A DNA stretch of 64,000 nt, taken from NCBI GenBank assembly GCA_017447875.1, contig JAFSMP010000034.1, positions 1-64,000 on the forward strand. The letters are read 5' to 3'. Of this stretch, positions 17,244-24,437 are shown one piece after another; position 1 is the stretch's first letter, and the number at the start of each line of letters is the position of its first letter. The notes below the pieces were generated by a model, which was not told where the DNA came from, ran no database searches, and saw nothing but the letters and a program-made list of their open reading frames with translations. The translations under genes and the position numbers were made by a program. The stretch is from Paludibacteraceae bacterium. Lineage in GTDB: Bacteria; Bacteroidota; Bacteroidia; Bacteroidales; Paludibacteraceae.

Positions 17244-17752
17244 CGGTATAGGCTGAATGGCCTAACCCAAGGATGCCAAGTAGTCGGACAACCGTTGCGG
17301 TTGACCCATAGCATGCTGTCCAAACCCGTAACGGTCAACTCCTGTAACCCGTAACCCGTAACCTCTAACCCTTCACCTTTATCTTTCTCCGGTTCCAGGC
17401 ACAACTCCGCCGCATACAGGTTCTTGAACGCATCATGCTCTGCTTTTAGGTCCGCCTGCACCTTCGGGTAGATCTTGTCAAAAAGCACCGGATGCGCCGT
17501 GTACCAGACGATAGACGAGTCGAACTGCGCCTGCGTCGTGCCGTGTTTCTCCAGTACCTGCGCGTAGTAGATATTCATCACCTCGTCGTGACCGAACTGC
17601 AAACCCGACACCTGAATCATACCGTCCGCCTTATGCAGGTCTGCCAGGATCGCTCGCATCTCTCCCGAGTGCAAGATACCCTTCGGTCTGCAACCGAACC
17701 AAGTCAACGTAAGTAACGCGAATAAAACAATATGATAACACCTACTGCGCAT
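17240..17752 (-). CDS. DUF4296 lipoprotein
   Basis: About 170 residues with a lipoprotein signal (LTLTWFGC) and the DUF4296 pattern MRAILADLHKADGMIQ, followed by YYAQVLEKHGTTQAQFDSSIVWYTAHP. The family is Bacteroidota-specific, usually next to lspA as here, and of unknown role. I take the ATG at 17750-17752; a TTG three codons upstream is also possible. The C-terminus after residue about 140 passes through a GTAACCC-type heptad array. In the present frame it ends with a Trp-rich tail (TTWHPWVRPF); a frame reached by adding one 7-bp unit reads GFGQHAMGQPQRLSDYL then stops, which looks more natural. Confidence 0.8.
   Translation of the reverse strand: MRSRCYHIVLFALLTLTWFGCRPKGILHSGEMRAILADLHKADGMIQVSGLQFGHDEVMNIYYAQVLEKHGTTQAQFDSSIVWYTAHPVLFDKIYPKVQADLKAEHDAFKNLYAAELCLEPEKDKGEGLEVTGYGLQELTVTGLDSMLWVNRNGCPTTWHPWVRPFSLYR
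17344..17371. repeat. GTAACCC heptad array in the DUF4296 gene
   Basis: Units GTAACCC, GTAACCC, GTAACCT and CTAACCC on the plus strand, inside the C-terminal coding part of the minus-strand DUF4296 gene. They encode a Val-Thr-Gly-Tyr-Gly type peptide. Confidence 0.85.
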
Positions 17753-18231
17753 GTGATGCAACTATCTGCAAAATTAAATACCGGACGGAAGAAAATAACC
17801 TCTCCGGCACTGTTGTGGATCAGCGGGAAGTAGAACATATCCACCACCCGGCCGTAGAACCATCCCGCATAACCGAAGAGCTTGCCGTAGAACACACAAT
17901 CCACGATATTTCCCAACGCACCGGCGATGATAAAAGCGATCGTCGCGATATATCCGGATGGAACCTCAGGCTTACGAACCAGCGTGTCCACGTACCAGCC
18001 CAATAGTCCCACCGCCAGCAGACGGAAGAGCGTCAGGGCTAACTTACTGAACCACTCGATACCGAACGCCATCCCGTTGTTCTCGATATAGCATAACCAA
18101 AACCATGAGGTGATCTCATGGCTCTCGCCGAGTGCAAAATGAGTAGCAATATAGAGTTTGATCACCTGATCCAACCCTACCGCTCCCAATACGATCAGGA
18201 GAACTAATATACGTCTATTTAAAATCTTCAA
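17704..18231 (-). CDS. lspA: Lipoprotein signal peptidase II
   Basis: A 175-residue inner-membrane aspartyl protease that cleaves lipoprotein signal peptides. It has four hydrophobic segments. The conserved parts are LDQVIKLYI (first domain), NNGMAFGI, and the two catalytic-Asp regions GALGNIVDCVFYGK and VVDMFYFPLI ... NFADSCITCAV. It is slightly longer than the E. coli enzyme. The best start is TTG at 18229-18231, part of a heptad array. It overlaps the DUF4296 gene; the two are commonly linked in Bacteroidota. Confidence 0.94.
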   Translation of the reverse strand: MKILNRRILVLLIVLGAVGLDQVIKLYIATHFALGESHEITSWFWLCYIENNGMAFGIEWFSKLALTLFRLLAVGLLGWYVDTLVRKPEVPSGYIATIAFIIAGALGNIVDCVFYGKLFGYAGWFYGRVVDMFYFPLIHNSAGEVIFFRPVFNFADSCITCAVGVIILFYSRYLR

Positions 18232-18249
18232 TCTTAAATTTTAAATCTT
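18222..18249. repeat. AAATCTT heptad array across the metK-lspA junction
   Basis: Units AAATCTT, CAATCTT, AAATTTT and AAATCTT. On the minus strand the array covers the metK stop codon (18241-18243) and the TTG start of lspA, which is created by a one-base variant of the unit (ATTGAAG instead of ATTTAAG). Confidence 0.85.
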
Positions 18250-19494
18250 AAATGCAGACTTGACCTGCTCAAGTCTGTCCAGTTTCTCCCATGTGAATAA
18301 TTCGACTTGACGCGTATATTCATTGCCGTCCGAATCCAGGAAAGTCTTCGTTACCACCTCGTTCGTACGACCTACATGTCCGTACTTGGCGGTCTCCTGG
18401 TACATCGGTTGCGTCAACTTCAGATCCCGGATGATCGCTGCCGGACGCAGGTCAAACAGCTGTGCTACTTTCTGTGCGATCGCTGCATCGCTCATCTGCA
18501 CCTGAGCCGTACCGTAGGTGTTCACGTAGATCGACACCGGTTCCGCTACGCCGATCGCGTAGCTCACCTGCACCAGCGCCTCGTGCGCTACTCCGGCTGC
18601 TACCAAATGCTTGGCGATCCAACGTGCCGCATACGCAGCCGAACGGTCCACCTTCGAGGGATCCTTACCGCTGAACGCACCACCTCCGTGTGCACCGCGA
18701 CCACCGTACGTATCCACGATGATCTTTCTTCCCGTCAGACCCGTGTCACCGTGCGGACCACCGATCACGAAATTACCCGTCGGGTTCACCAGCAGCTTCG
18801 CTTTCGGATCTGCCAAGAACTCATGCAGCAAGTGACTGTACCGGCTATCACGCGTCGCTACACGCGGCAATAGGATGTCGATGATGTCCTGCTTGATCTG
18901 CTCGCTGCTCACACCCTCATCATGTTGGGTGCTTAATACGATAGTATCTATACGAATCGGCTGATTCGTCTCATCATACTCGATCGTCACCTGACTCTTG
19001 CTGTCCGGACGCAGATACGTCATCTGTTTGCCTTCCTTGCGAATACGCGCCAGCGTATATACTAAGGTGTGCGCCAGATCCAGCGTCAGCGGCATGTAGT
19101 TATCCGTCTCATCGGTTGCGTAACCGAACATCATACCCTGGTCACCCGCACCTTGCTCTTCCGCATTCGCACGACTGACACCCATATCGATATCCTGACT
19201 CTGCGCATGCAACGCCGTTAAGATACCGCAACTCTCCGCTTCGAACTTATACTCCGCTTTCGTGTAACCGATATCGGCAATCGTCTTACGGGCAATCTGC
19301 TGGATATCCACCCATCCCTTACAACTCACCTCGCCGGCTATCACTACCTGACCGGTCGTACACAGCGTCTCGCACGCTACATGCGCAGCGGGATCCTGCG
19401 CTAACATGTTATCCAAAATAGCGTCCGAGATCTGGTCGCTCACTTTGTCGGGATGCCCCTCGGACACCGACTCACTGGTAAATAAATAATTCAT
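18241..19494 (-). CDS. metK: S-adenosylmethionine synthetase
   Basis: A 417-residue cytosolic enzyme making SAM from methionine and ATP. Family signatures are clear: [18 protein letters not shown] at the N-terminus, [16 protein letters not shown] in the middle, and [19 protein letters not shown]. The length suits the Bacteroidota version. No TAnnTTTG promoter was seen in its 62-bp upstream gap. That gap has a 6-bp complementary pair (ATGAGG/CCTCAT) that might form a weak hairpin; I see no known SAM riboswitch. Confidence 0.97.
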   Translation of the reverse strand: MNYLFTSESVSEGHPDKVSDQISDAILDNMLAQDPAAHVACETLCTTGQVVIAGEVSCKGWVDIQQIARKTIADIGYTKAEYKFEAESCGILTALHAQSQDIDMGVSRANAEEQGAGDQGMMFGYATDETDNYMPLTLDLAHTLVYTLARIRKEGKQMTYLRPDSKSQVTIEYDETNQPIRIDTIVLSTQHDEGVSSEQIKQDIIDILLPRVATRDSRYSHLLHEFLADPKAKLLVNPTGNFVIGGPHGDTGLTGRKIIVDTYGGRGAHGGGAFSGKDPSKVDRSAAYAARWIAKHLVAAGVAHEALVQVSYAIGVAEPVSIYVNTYGTAQVQMSDAAIAQKVAQLFDLRPAAIIRDLKLTQPMYQETAKYGHVGRTNEVVTKTFLDSDGNEYTRQVELFTWEKLDRLEQVKSAFKI

Positions 19495-19556
19495 TGTTTT
19501 TTAGCATTTTTGGTAATGAGGTTGCAAGCAGCCAAATCTGTCCTCATTCGTATTAA

Positions 19557-19832
19557 TTATCCGTTTTTACGACGCTCCAACTGACCCTCAAGTGCTGCCA
19601 GACATCCGTCGATTCCTTCTTCAAAACTGTCCGCTACTTTCTCGGCAAACAAACCCGCGATGCGAATCTTCACTTCCTTGTTGTCATTCGTCTGTGGTTT
19701 GATCACGGACATGCGAATCTCTACTTTGTCGTCCGGGTTAAGGTGACGCTCAAAACGATTCATCTTCTTCTCAATAAACTGCTCGAGTTTCTCAGCCATC
19801 TCGAAATTCACGGCATTAATCGTAACGTTCAT
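19557..19832 (-). CDS. hpf: Short ribosome hibernation-promoting factor (HPF/YfiA family)
   Basis: A 91-residue protein of the sigma-54-modulation/RaiA fold: NAVNFEMAEKLEQFIEKKMN, then VEIRMSVIKPQTNDNKEVKIRI and a C-terminal helix. It lacks the C-terminal dimerisation domain of long HPF, so it belongs to the short class. It binds the decoding centre of resting ribosomes. It has its own promoter at 19869-19900. Confidence 0.85.
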   Translation of the reverse strand: MNVTINAVNFEMAEKLEQFIEKKMNRFERHLNPDDKVEIRMSVIKPQTNDNKEVKIRIAGLFAEKVADSFEEGIDGCLAALEGQLERRKNG

Positions 19833-19868
19833 AGTAGTATGTTTTTAAGGGTTAAACGAAATCTGCTG

Positions 19869-19900
19869 CAAAGATACTACAAAAAAATGGAATATACAAG
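19869..19900 (-). promoter_or_regulatory. Promoter of hpf
   Basis: On the minus strand the -33 box CTTGTATATTCC (19900-19889) is followed by the -7 box TATCTTTG (19876-19869) and CAGC. The ATG is about 37 bp downstream. Confidence 0.7.
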
Positions 19901-19932
19901 GATTTTATGCAAAAAAATCAAATTTATTTGAA

Positions 19933-20568
19933 TTATCCTATTTTGCGGATAAGCGTCAGTCCGTCGCGTAGGGGCAAGATCACCTGCTCGAATCGCTCAT
20001 CTTCCGCCAACTTGTCATTGAAGGCTCGTAAACCCAAGGTCTGCTTGTCTTTATCGTACGCCGGATCAATGATATGTCCGTCCCAAAGCGTGTTGTCTGC
20101 CAGTATGAACCCGCCTATCGGCACCAGCGGATACACCGCCTCCAGGTACGCACAGTACTCCCTCTTATCCGCATCAATAAACACCAACTCAAATGTATCG
20201 GCCAAGCTTGGACGATACAATACCTCTTTCGCGTCCCCGATGACCAACTCGATTCGTTCGCCAAGTGGTGAACGAGCGATGTTGCGTCTAATCGTCTCCT
20301 CCAATTCATCGTTATGCTCGATCGTCACCACCTTTCCGCCTTCCGCTAAGCCTTCCGCCAGACACAACGCACTGTAACCCGTGAACGTACCTAACTCCAG
20401 AATCCGCTTCGGCCGAATCATATGACTGATCATACTCAGCACACGACCTTGCACCTGTCCGCTTAACATATGCGCGTTCAATATATGTACATGCGTATCA
20501 CGCGTGATACCCTCTAACACCTCGTTTTCCGGTGTCGAATGGGCACAAATATACTCCTCAAGTGTCAT
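19933..20568 (-). CDS. Class I SAM-dependent O-methyltransferase
   Basis: A 211-residue enzyme of the catechol/caffeoyl-CoA O-methyltransferase family. Motifs: SAM-binding ILELGTFTGYSALCLAEGL, the acidic IEHNDELEE, VFIDADKREY (metal and substrate site) and ILADNTLWDG. The start is the ATG at 20566-20568, directly below a strong promoter; the longer open frame upstream crosses the divergent regulator gene and is not used. The physiological substrate is unknown. Confidence 0.9.
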   Translation of the reverse strand: MTLEEYICAHSTPENEVLEGITRDTHVHILNAHMLSGQVQGRVLSMISHMIRPKRILELGTFTGYSALCLAEGLAEGGKVVTIEHNDELEETIRRNIARSPLGERIELVIGDAKEVLYRPSLADTFELVFIDADKREYCAYLEAVYPLVPIGGFILADNTLWDGHIIDPAYDKDKQTLGLRAFNDKLAEDERFEQVILPLRDGLTLIRKIG

Positions 20569-20587
20569 ATTGTTACAAAATTTGGCA

Positions 20588-20635
20588 CAAAAGTACAAAA
20601 AAATTTGCACATATGCAAAAAAAGTTGTAACTTTG
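20588..20635. promoter_or_regulatory. Bidirectional promoter with shared palindromic -33 box
   Basis: The palindrome-like TTTGCACATATGCAAA (20604-20619) is flanked on the left by TACTTTTG read on the minus strand (20595-20588, O-methyltransferase) and on the right by TAACTTTG (20628-20635, Lrp-type regulator). Each half of the palindrome serves as the -33 box of one promoter. Confidence 0.75.
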
Positions 20636-20664
20636 CAGCAAATTTTTAGCATTTTATTATAATA

Positions 20665-21123
20665 ATGGAAAAAATAGACGAATTGGATCGAAAGATCTTG
20701 AAGATTATCACCCAAAGTGCCCGAATTCCGTTCAAGGATGTAGCGGAGCAATGCGGGGTCAGTCGCGCTGCCGTCCATCAACGCGTGCAGAAGATGTTTG
20801 ACAATGGTATCATTACAGGTTCCAGCTATCATGTTCACCCCAAATCGCTCGGCTATCAGCTCTGCGTCTATATCGGTATCACCATGGAGAAAGCCTCGAT
20901 GTACAACCAGGTCATCGCCGCTCTCAAAGAGATACCCGAGATCGTGGAAGCACAATACACCCTCGGTGCTTTCGGTATCCTCATCAAGGTCTATGCCCAT
21001 GATAACGAGCATCTGCTCAGCCTGCTGAACACCAAGATCCAGGCCATCCCCGGTGTAGCCGACACCACGACCTTGACTACCCTCGCACAACCGATCTATC
21101 GTCAATTGCCAATTGAAATTTGA
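20665..21123 (+). CDS. Lrp/AsnC family transcriptional regulator
   Basis: A 152-residue protein. The N-terminal winged helix-turn-helix is at about residues 4-60 (ELDRKILKIITQSARIPFKDVAEQCGVSRAAVHQRV), and a C-terminal RAM/AsnC ligand-binding domain covers about 68-145 (VYIGITMEKASMYNQVI). Such regulators usually respond to amino acids and often autoregulate. It is divergent from an O-methyltransferase gene and shares a palindromic promoter with it. The 3' end of the gene passes directly into repeat arrays. Confidence 0.92.
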   Translation: MEKIDELDRKILKIITQSARIPFKDVAEQCGVSRAAVHQRVQKMFDNGIITGSSYHVHPKSLGYQLCVYIGITMEKASMYNQVIAALKEIPEIVEAQYTLGAFGILIKVYAHDNEHLLSLLNTKIQAIPGVADTTTLTTLAQPIYRQLPIEI

Positions 21124-21198
21124 AATTGTTTGAAATCGTTTGATATTGTTTGAGATTGTTTGAACCCTCAAACCTTCAAACCCTCAAACCATCAAACA
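21103..21198. repeat. Composite 7-, 10- and 8-bp arrays between the Lrp-type gene and trpS
   Basis: Heptads CAATTGC, CAATTGA and AATTTGA (which contains the TGA stop at 21121) lead into four decads (AATTGTTTGA and variants, 21124-21163). Four octads follow (CCCTCAAA, CCTTCAAA, CCCTCAAA, CCATCAAA, ending near 21197). TTTGA units on the left are complementary to TCAAA units on the right, so the transcript can fold into alternative stems, perhaps a terminator. trpS starts 13 bp later. Confidence 0.8.
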
Positions 21199-21210
21199 AA
21201 AAAATCTTTT

Positions 21211-22200
21211 ATGGAAAGAGTAATAAGTGGAATAAGACCGACAGGAAATTTACATTTAGGTAACTATTTCGGTGCTGTCAAGTCCTTCGTTAAGATGCAG
21301 GACGAGTACGACTGTATGTTTTTCGTAGCCGATTGGCATTCGCTCACGACCCATCCGACACCCGAGAACATCCGCAATTCTGTCAAGACCATCTTGTCCG
21401 AGTACCTCGCATGCGGTATCGATCCGGAGAAAGCACCTATTTACGTGCAGTCGGACGTCAAGCAGGTGCTGGAACTCTACCTTTACCTCAATATGAACGC
21501 CTACCTCGGTGAACTCGAGCGCGTCACCTCCTTCAAGGAGAAAGTGCGTAAGCAGCCCGATAACGTCAATGCCGGTTTGCTCACCTATCCCTGCCTCATG
21601 GCGGCGGATATCCTGATGCACAAGGCCGACAAAGTGCCGGTAGGTAAGGACCAGGAACAGAATATGGAGATGGCGCGACTCTTCGCCCGTCGTTTCAACC
21701 GTATATACAACGTTGAATATTTCAAGGAACCCGCGTCCTTCCATTTCGCCGACAAGGCAGTCAAGGTGCCGGGACTCGATGGAACCGGTAAGATGGGTAA
21801 GTCCGAAGGTAACTGCCTCTATCTCTGCGATGACGAGAAGACCGTCACCAAGAAGATCATGCGCGCCGTGACCGATCAGGGACCGACGCAACTCAACCAG
21901 GAGAAACCCGAGGTCATCCGGAACCTCTTCACCCTCTGCGAACTGCTCTGCGGCAAAGAGGCCACCGATTACTACAACGATCTGTACAACAACATGACCA
22001 TCCGGTACGGCGATATGAAAAAACAGATGGCGGCAGATGCCAACAAGCTCCTCTCCCCCATCCGTGATCGTATCAACGCGTACGCTTCCGACGATGCCTT
22101 CCTTGACCGCGTCATGCGTCAAGGTGCCGAAGCCGCTGCCGCCCGTGCCGAAAAAACCATCGAAGAAGTCCGTGAGATCATTGGCTTCAGGAAAATTTGA
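21211..22200 (+). CDS. trpS: Tryptophanyl-tRNA synthetase
   Basis: A 329-residue class I synthetase. It has the HIGH-equivalent PTGNLHLGNYFG near the N-terminus, the tryptophan-pocket segments CMFFVADWHSLTTHP and PCLMAADILMHKADKVPVGKDQEQ, and the KMSKS-equivalent GKMGKSEGN. The ATG at 21211 matches the family start (ERVISGIRPTGNLHLG); an earlier in-frame ATG lies inside the repeat arrays. It attaches tryptophan to tRNA-Trp. Its stop overlaps the next gene. Confidence 0.96.
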   Translation: MERVISGIRPTGNLHLGNYFGAVKSFVKMQDEYDCMFFVADWHSLTTHPTPENIRNSVKTILSEYLACGIDPEKAPIYVQSDVKQVLELYLYLNMNAYLGELERVTSFKEKVRKQPDNVNAGLLTYPCLMAADILMHKADKVPVGKDQEQNMEMARLFARRFNRIYNVEYFKEPASFHFADKAVKVPGLDGTGKMGKSEGNCLYLCDDEKTVTKKIMRAVTDQGPTQLNQEKPEVIRNLFTLCELLCGKEATDYYNDLYNNMTIRYGDMKKQMAADANKLLSPIRDRINAYASDDAFLDRVMRQGAEAAAARAEKTIEEVREIIGFRKI

Positions 22201-22421
22201 AAAAAGGACTGTACATATTGCTGATGACGTTCGGTGTTGTCGCTTGTTCGACTACATCGCAAATCCCTCTGGATGATGCCTACTATTGTCCGGAGAATAC
22301 CGTCGTGCCTAGCAAGCCTAGTGCCCCTCAAACGACCTCAAACGATATCAAACAACCTCAAACGAAGTTAGAGTATATCTCCGTCCAAGACACCACCATC
22401 ACCGTCCGTATCAAAAAATGA
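22197..22421 (+). CDS. Small lipoprotein of unknown function
   Basis: A 74-residue protein with TTG start at 22197, overlapping the trpS stop (TTGA). The signal peptide KKGLYILLMTFGVVAC ends in a lipobox Cys. The mature part has a CTCAAACGAC-type decad array (22328-22368) encoding PQTTSNDIKQPQTK. It ends with an ATGA overlap to the next gene, so it is translated in one unit with trpS and the outer-membrane protein. No known family recognised; the coupling suggests it may assist the downstream protein. Confidence 0.7.
   Translation: MKKGLYILLMTFGVVACSTTSQIPLDDAYYCPENTVVPSKPSAPQTTSNDIKQPQTKLEYISVQDTTITVRIKK
22328..22368 (+). repeat. 10-bp array inside the small lipoprotein gene
   Basis: Four units: CTCAAACGAC, CTCAAACGAT, ATCAAACAAC and CTCAAACGAA, in frame. 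The TCAAA core is shared with the octads upstream of trpS. Confidence 0.75.
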
Positions 22422-23785
22422 AGCAGTCTAGCAACGATAGTGGTCTAACAGCAAAGCGGTCTTACAGGCTGCTCGCAGCCAGTCTAACAGCCATTTTAAT
22501 GGCGGTCAGCTCTTTGGGCTATTCGCAGGATTATGCGCGTATATCGGAGCGCACCCTCATGGGTACGGCGCGGTACGTGGGAATGGGCGGAGCGATGTCG
22601 GCGATCGGTGGTGACCCCTCGTCCGTCATGGACAACACTGCCTGTCTCGGCCTCTATCGCCGCATGGAGATGCTCATTACCTTCGATCATACTATAGCAC
22701 CTGCTACCTCGGTCGCAGGGCGGGTCTCGCAGTTCATGGCTCCCCAGGCTTCGGTCGTCTTCAGTGTCCCCTCTTTCCGGGCTACCGAACACGAGGGTAT
22801 CCAGTACCATAACTTCATGCTCTCGTACCAACGCGTGCATAGTTTTAATCGCTCCCTCGCCCCTTCTTCCACGGATCAACCCTCCCTCGGTTATCTCTTC
22901 GCTTATGCGGACGGTAACCTGGGTATCCCTTATACGGCGGACCCGTACAATGTCTATAATGACCTGCGTCTGGAGGAACGCGGTTATGTCAATGAGTACG
23001 CGATCGACTGGGCTACCAATATCGCTAACAAATGGTACGCCGGACTCGGCCTGCGGATCCACTCGTTCTCTTTCTCTTCCGAAGGGGATTATTTCGAGTC
23101 TTTCAATTATAAGAATGCCCAACAGGAGACCTATTACAACCGCAGCCGCACCTCTGTTTTCATCAATGGAGCAGGGTGCAGTCTCTCCGCGGGATTCATA
23201 GGACGACCCCTGTCCTGGTTGCGACTCGGCGTTGGACTGCAGACGCCATCCTTAGGTTCACTCACGCTCTCTACTTCCGGTACCTTCGATGCCCTCAGGG
23301 ACTCACTCCGCTGGTCCGATGCGCCGAACCTGTCCTCCGACCTCTCGGACTTCCATATGCCGCTGCATCTGTCCACCTCCGTGGCGTTCCAGATTGACCG
23401 CTATGCGATGATCGCCCTGCAGTATGACTATCGCTATTCGAAATATACCAACCATGATCATTCCCTCCGCGCAGGACTGGAACTCGTGCCGATTACCGGA
23501 CTCTATATCAATGCTGGTTATGTCTTCGAGAGTAACTTCGCGCAAGCCCGGGTGGTGGATTATGATAAGACCCTCGACCGCCAGGATACCTATTTCTGGC
23601 ATCAGCGTTGGCAGCAGTATATCTCCGGCGGAATAGGCTTCCGCGGACGTTATATCATCGCCCAAGCCGCTTACCAATACCGCATGCATCGTGCGCAACT
23701 CTTCGCCCATGAAGCCGCCGCACCTTATGATATCAACCAAGACTCCCACCGTATCGTAGTGACGATCGGCTGGCATAACAATTAA
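22418..23785 (+). CDS. Outer-membrane protein of the FadL/OmpP1 (TodX-like) type
   Basis: A 455-residue protein with a signal peptide (hydrophobic about 20-36, ending GYSQ). A characteristic N-terminal segment follows, TARYVGMGGAMSAIGGDPSS, with a hatch-like NTACLGLYR, then a predicted beta barrel. This matches the Bacteroidota branch of FadL-type transporters and PorV-like proteins, which take up hydrophobic compounds or serve as secretion shuttles. The start overlaps the small lipoprotein stop (ATGA). Substrate unknown. Confidence 0.78.
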   Translation: MKQSSNDSGLTAKRSYRLLAASLTAILMAVSSLGYSQDYARISERTLMGTARYVGMGGAMSAIGGDPSSVMDNTACLGLYRRMEMLITFDHTIAPATSVAGRVSQFMAPQASVVFSVPSFRATEHEGIQYHNFMLSYQRVHSFNRSLAPSSTDQPSLGYLFAYADGNLGIPYTADPYNVYNDLRLEERGYVNEYAIDWATNIANKWYAGLGLRIHSFSFSSEGDYFESFNYKNAQQETYYNRSRTSVFINGAGCSLSAGFIGRPLSWLRLGVGLQTPSLGSLTLSTSGTFDALRDSLRWSDAPNLSSDLSDFHMPLHLSTSVAFQIDRYAMIALQYDYRYSKYTNHDHSLRAGLELVPITGLYINAGYVFESNFAQARVVDYDKTLDRQDTYFWHQRWQQYISGGIGFRGRYIIAQAAYQYRMHRAQLFAHEAAAPYDINQDSHRIVVTIGWHNN

Positions 23786-24437
23786 GACATATTGACAACT
23801 TATAAACTCGAGGTGTAAAACGCAGTTTTGCAACTCGAAAAGCGTAGCAAAATACGTAGCGCCCTACAAGGGTTTTACCCGCAGTCGCGCGAGTATTATT
23901 GCAAGCTGGCATCGTGTAGTTACGAGACCGGAAAACTCAACAAAAATTATCTAACCGAGTGCAAATGCTTCACTAATGGCGTGCCGATACTCTACGCCGT
24001 GACCCTCTTCGGAGGTAGCGATGAGGTGGTCGGATTACAGAGGAAAAAGCAGGCCTCAAATCCTATCTTAAGGAAGTTTTCTCGCGCAAAACACTACACG
24101 GTGCTTTTTTGTGCCCCATACAGGTTTTTCTGCAATTTTGTTATCATGGGTCTGCAAATTGACATCATCAAGGGAATCTTTTTTCAGGAAATCTTTTTTT
24201 TCTTCATTTGCTTTGCGTCGTGTTTCCTTGCTTTTTGTTTCTCGTCATTTGCTGGTATCCTGATAACCATCCCACCTTTGTCCGTTTCCAGATTGTATCC
24301 TGGGTCTCTTTGTCTATTGCCCGGCATGTGATGCCGGTTGTTTCTCGCGTCTATGCGCCGCGTATCCATGCGCGGCACACATTTTTTTCCCCTTTTTCTT
24401 GCATATATGAAAAAAAAGCAGTAATTTTGCAGCGGCA
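23786..24437. other. 652-bp region without a convincing gene
   Basis: Plus-strand frame 23828-24331 is open but begins at TTG and ends in a low-complexity, Phe-rich stretch from T-rich DNA; its first 75 codons (LEKRSKIRSALQGFYPQSRE...) look more protein-like and may be a gene remnant. Two hairpins are visible near the right end: CCGGCAT/ATGCCGG (about 24321-24337) and GCCGCG/CGCGGC (about 24358-24377). The DUF6377 promoter follows. Confidence 0.4.
24399..24429 (+). promoter_or_regulatory. Promoter of the DUF6377 regulator
   Basis: -33 box TTGCATATATG (24399-24409) and -7 box TAATTTTG (24422-24429), 8 bp before the ATG. The message should be almost leaderless. Confidence 0.75.

Noticed and set aside
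19495..19556. SAM riboswitch before metK
   Set aside because: The gap is 62 bp with only one weak 6-bp pairing; no known SAM aptamer features.
20569..21171. N-terminal extension of the O-methyltransferase
   Set aside because: It runs antisense through the Lrp-type regulator and the shared promoter.
23828..24331. 167-codon frame starting at TTG
   Set aside because: No family, Phe-rich low-complexity second half and no ribosome-binding site; kept only as an unexplained region.
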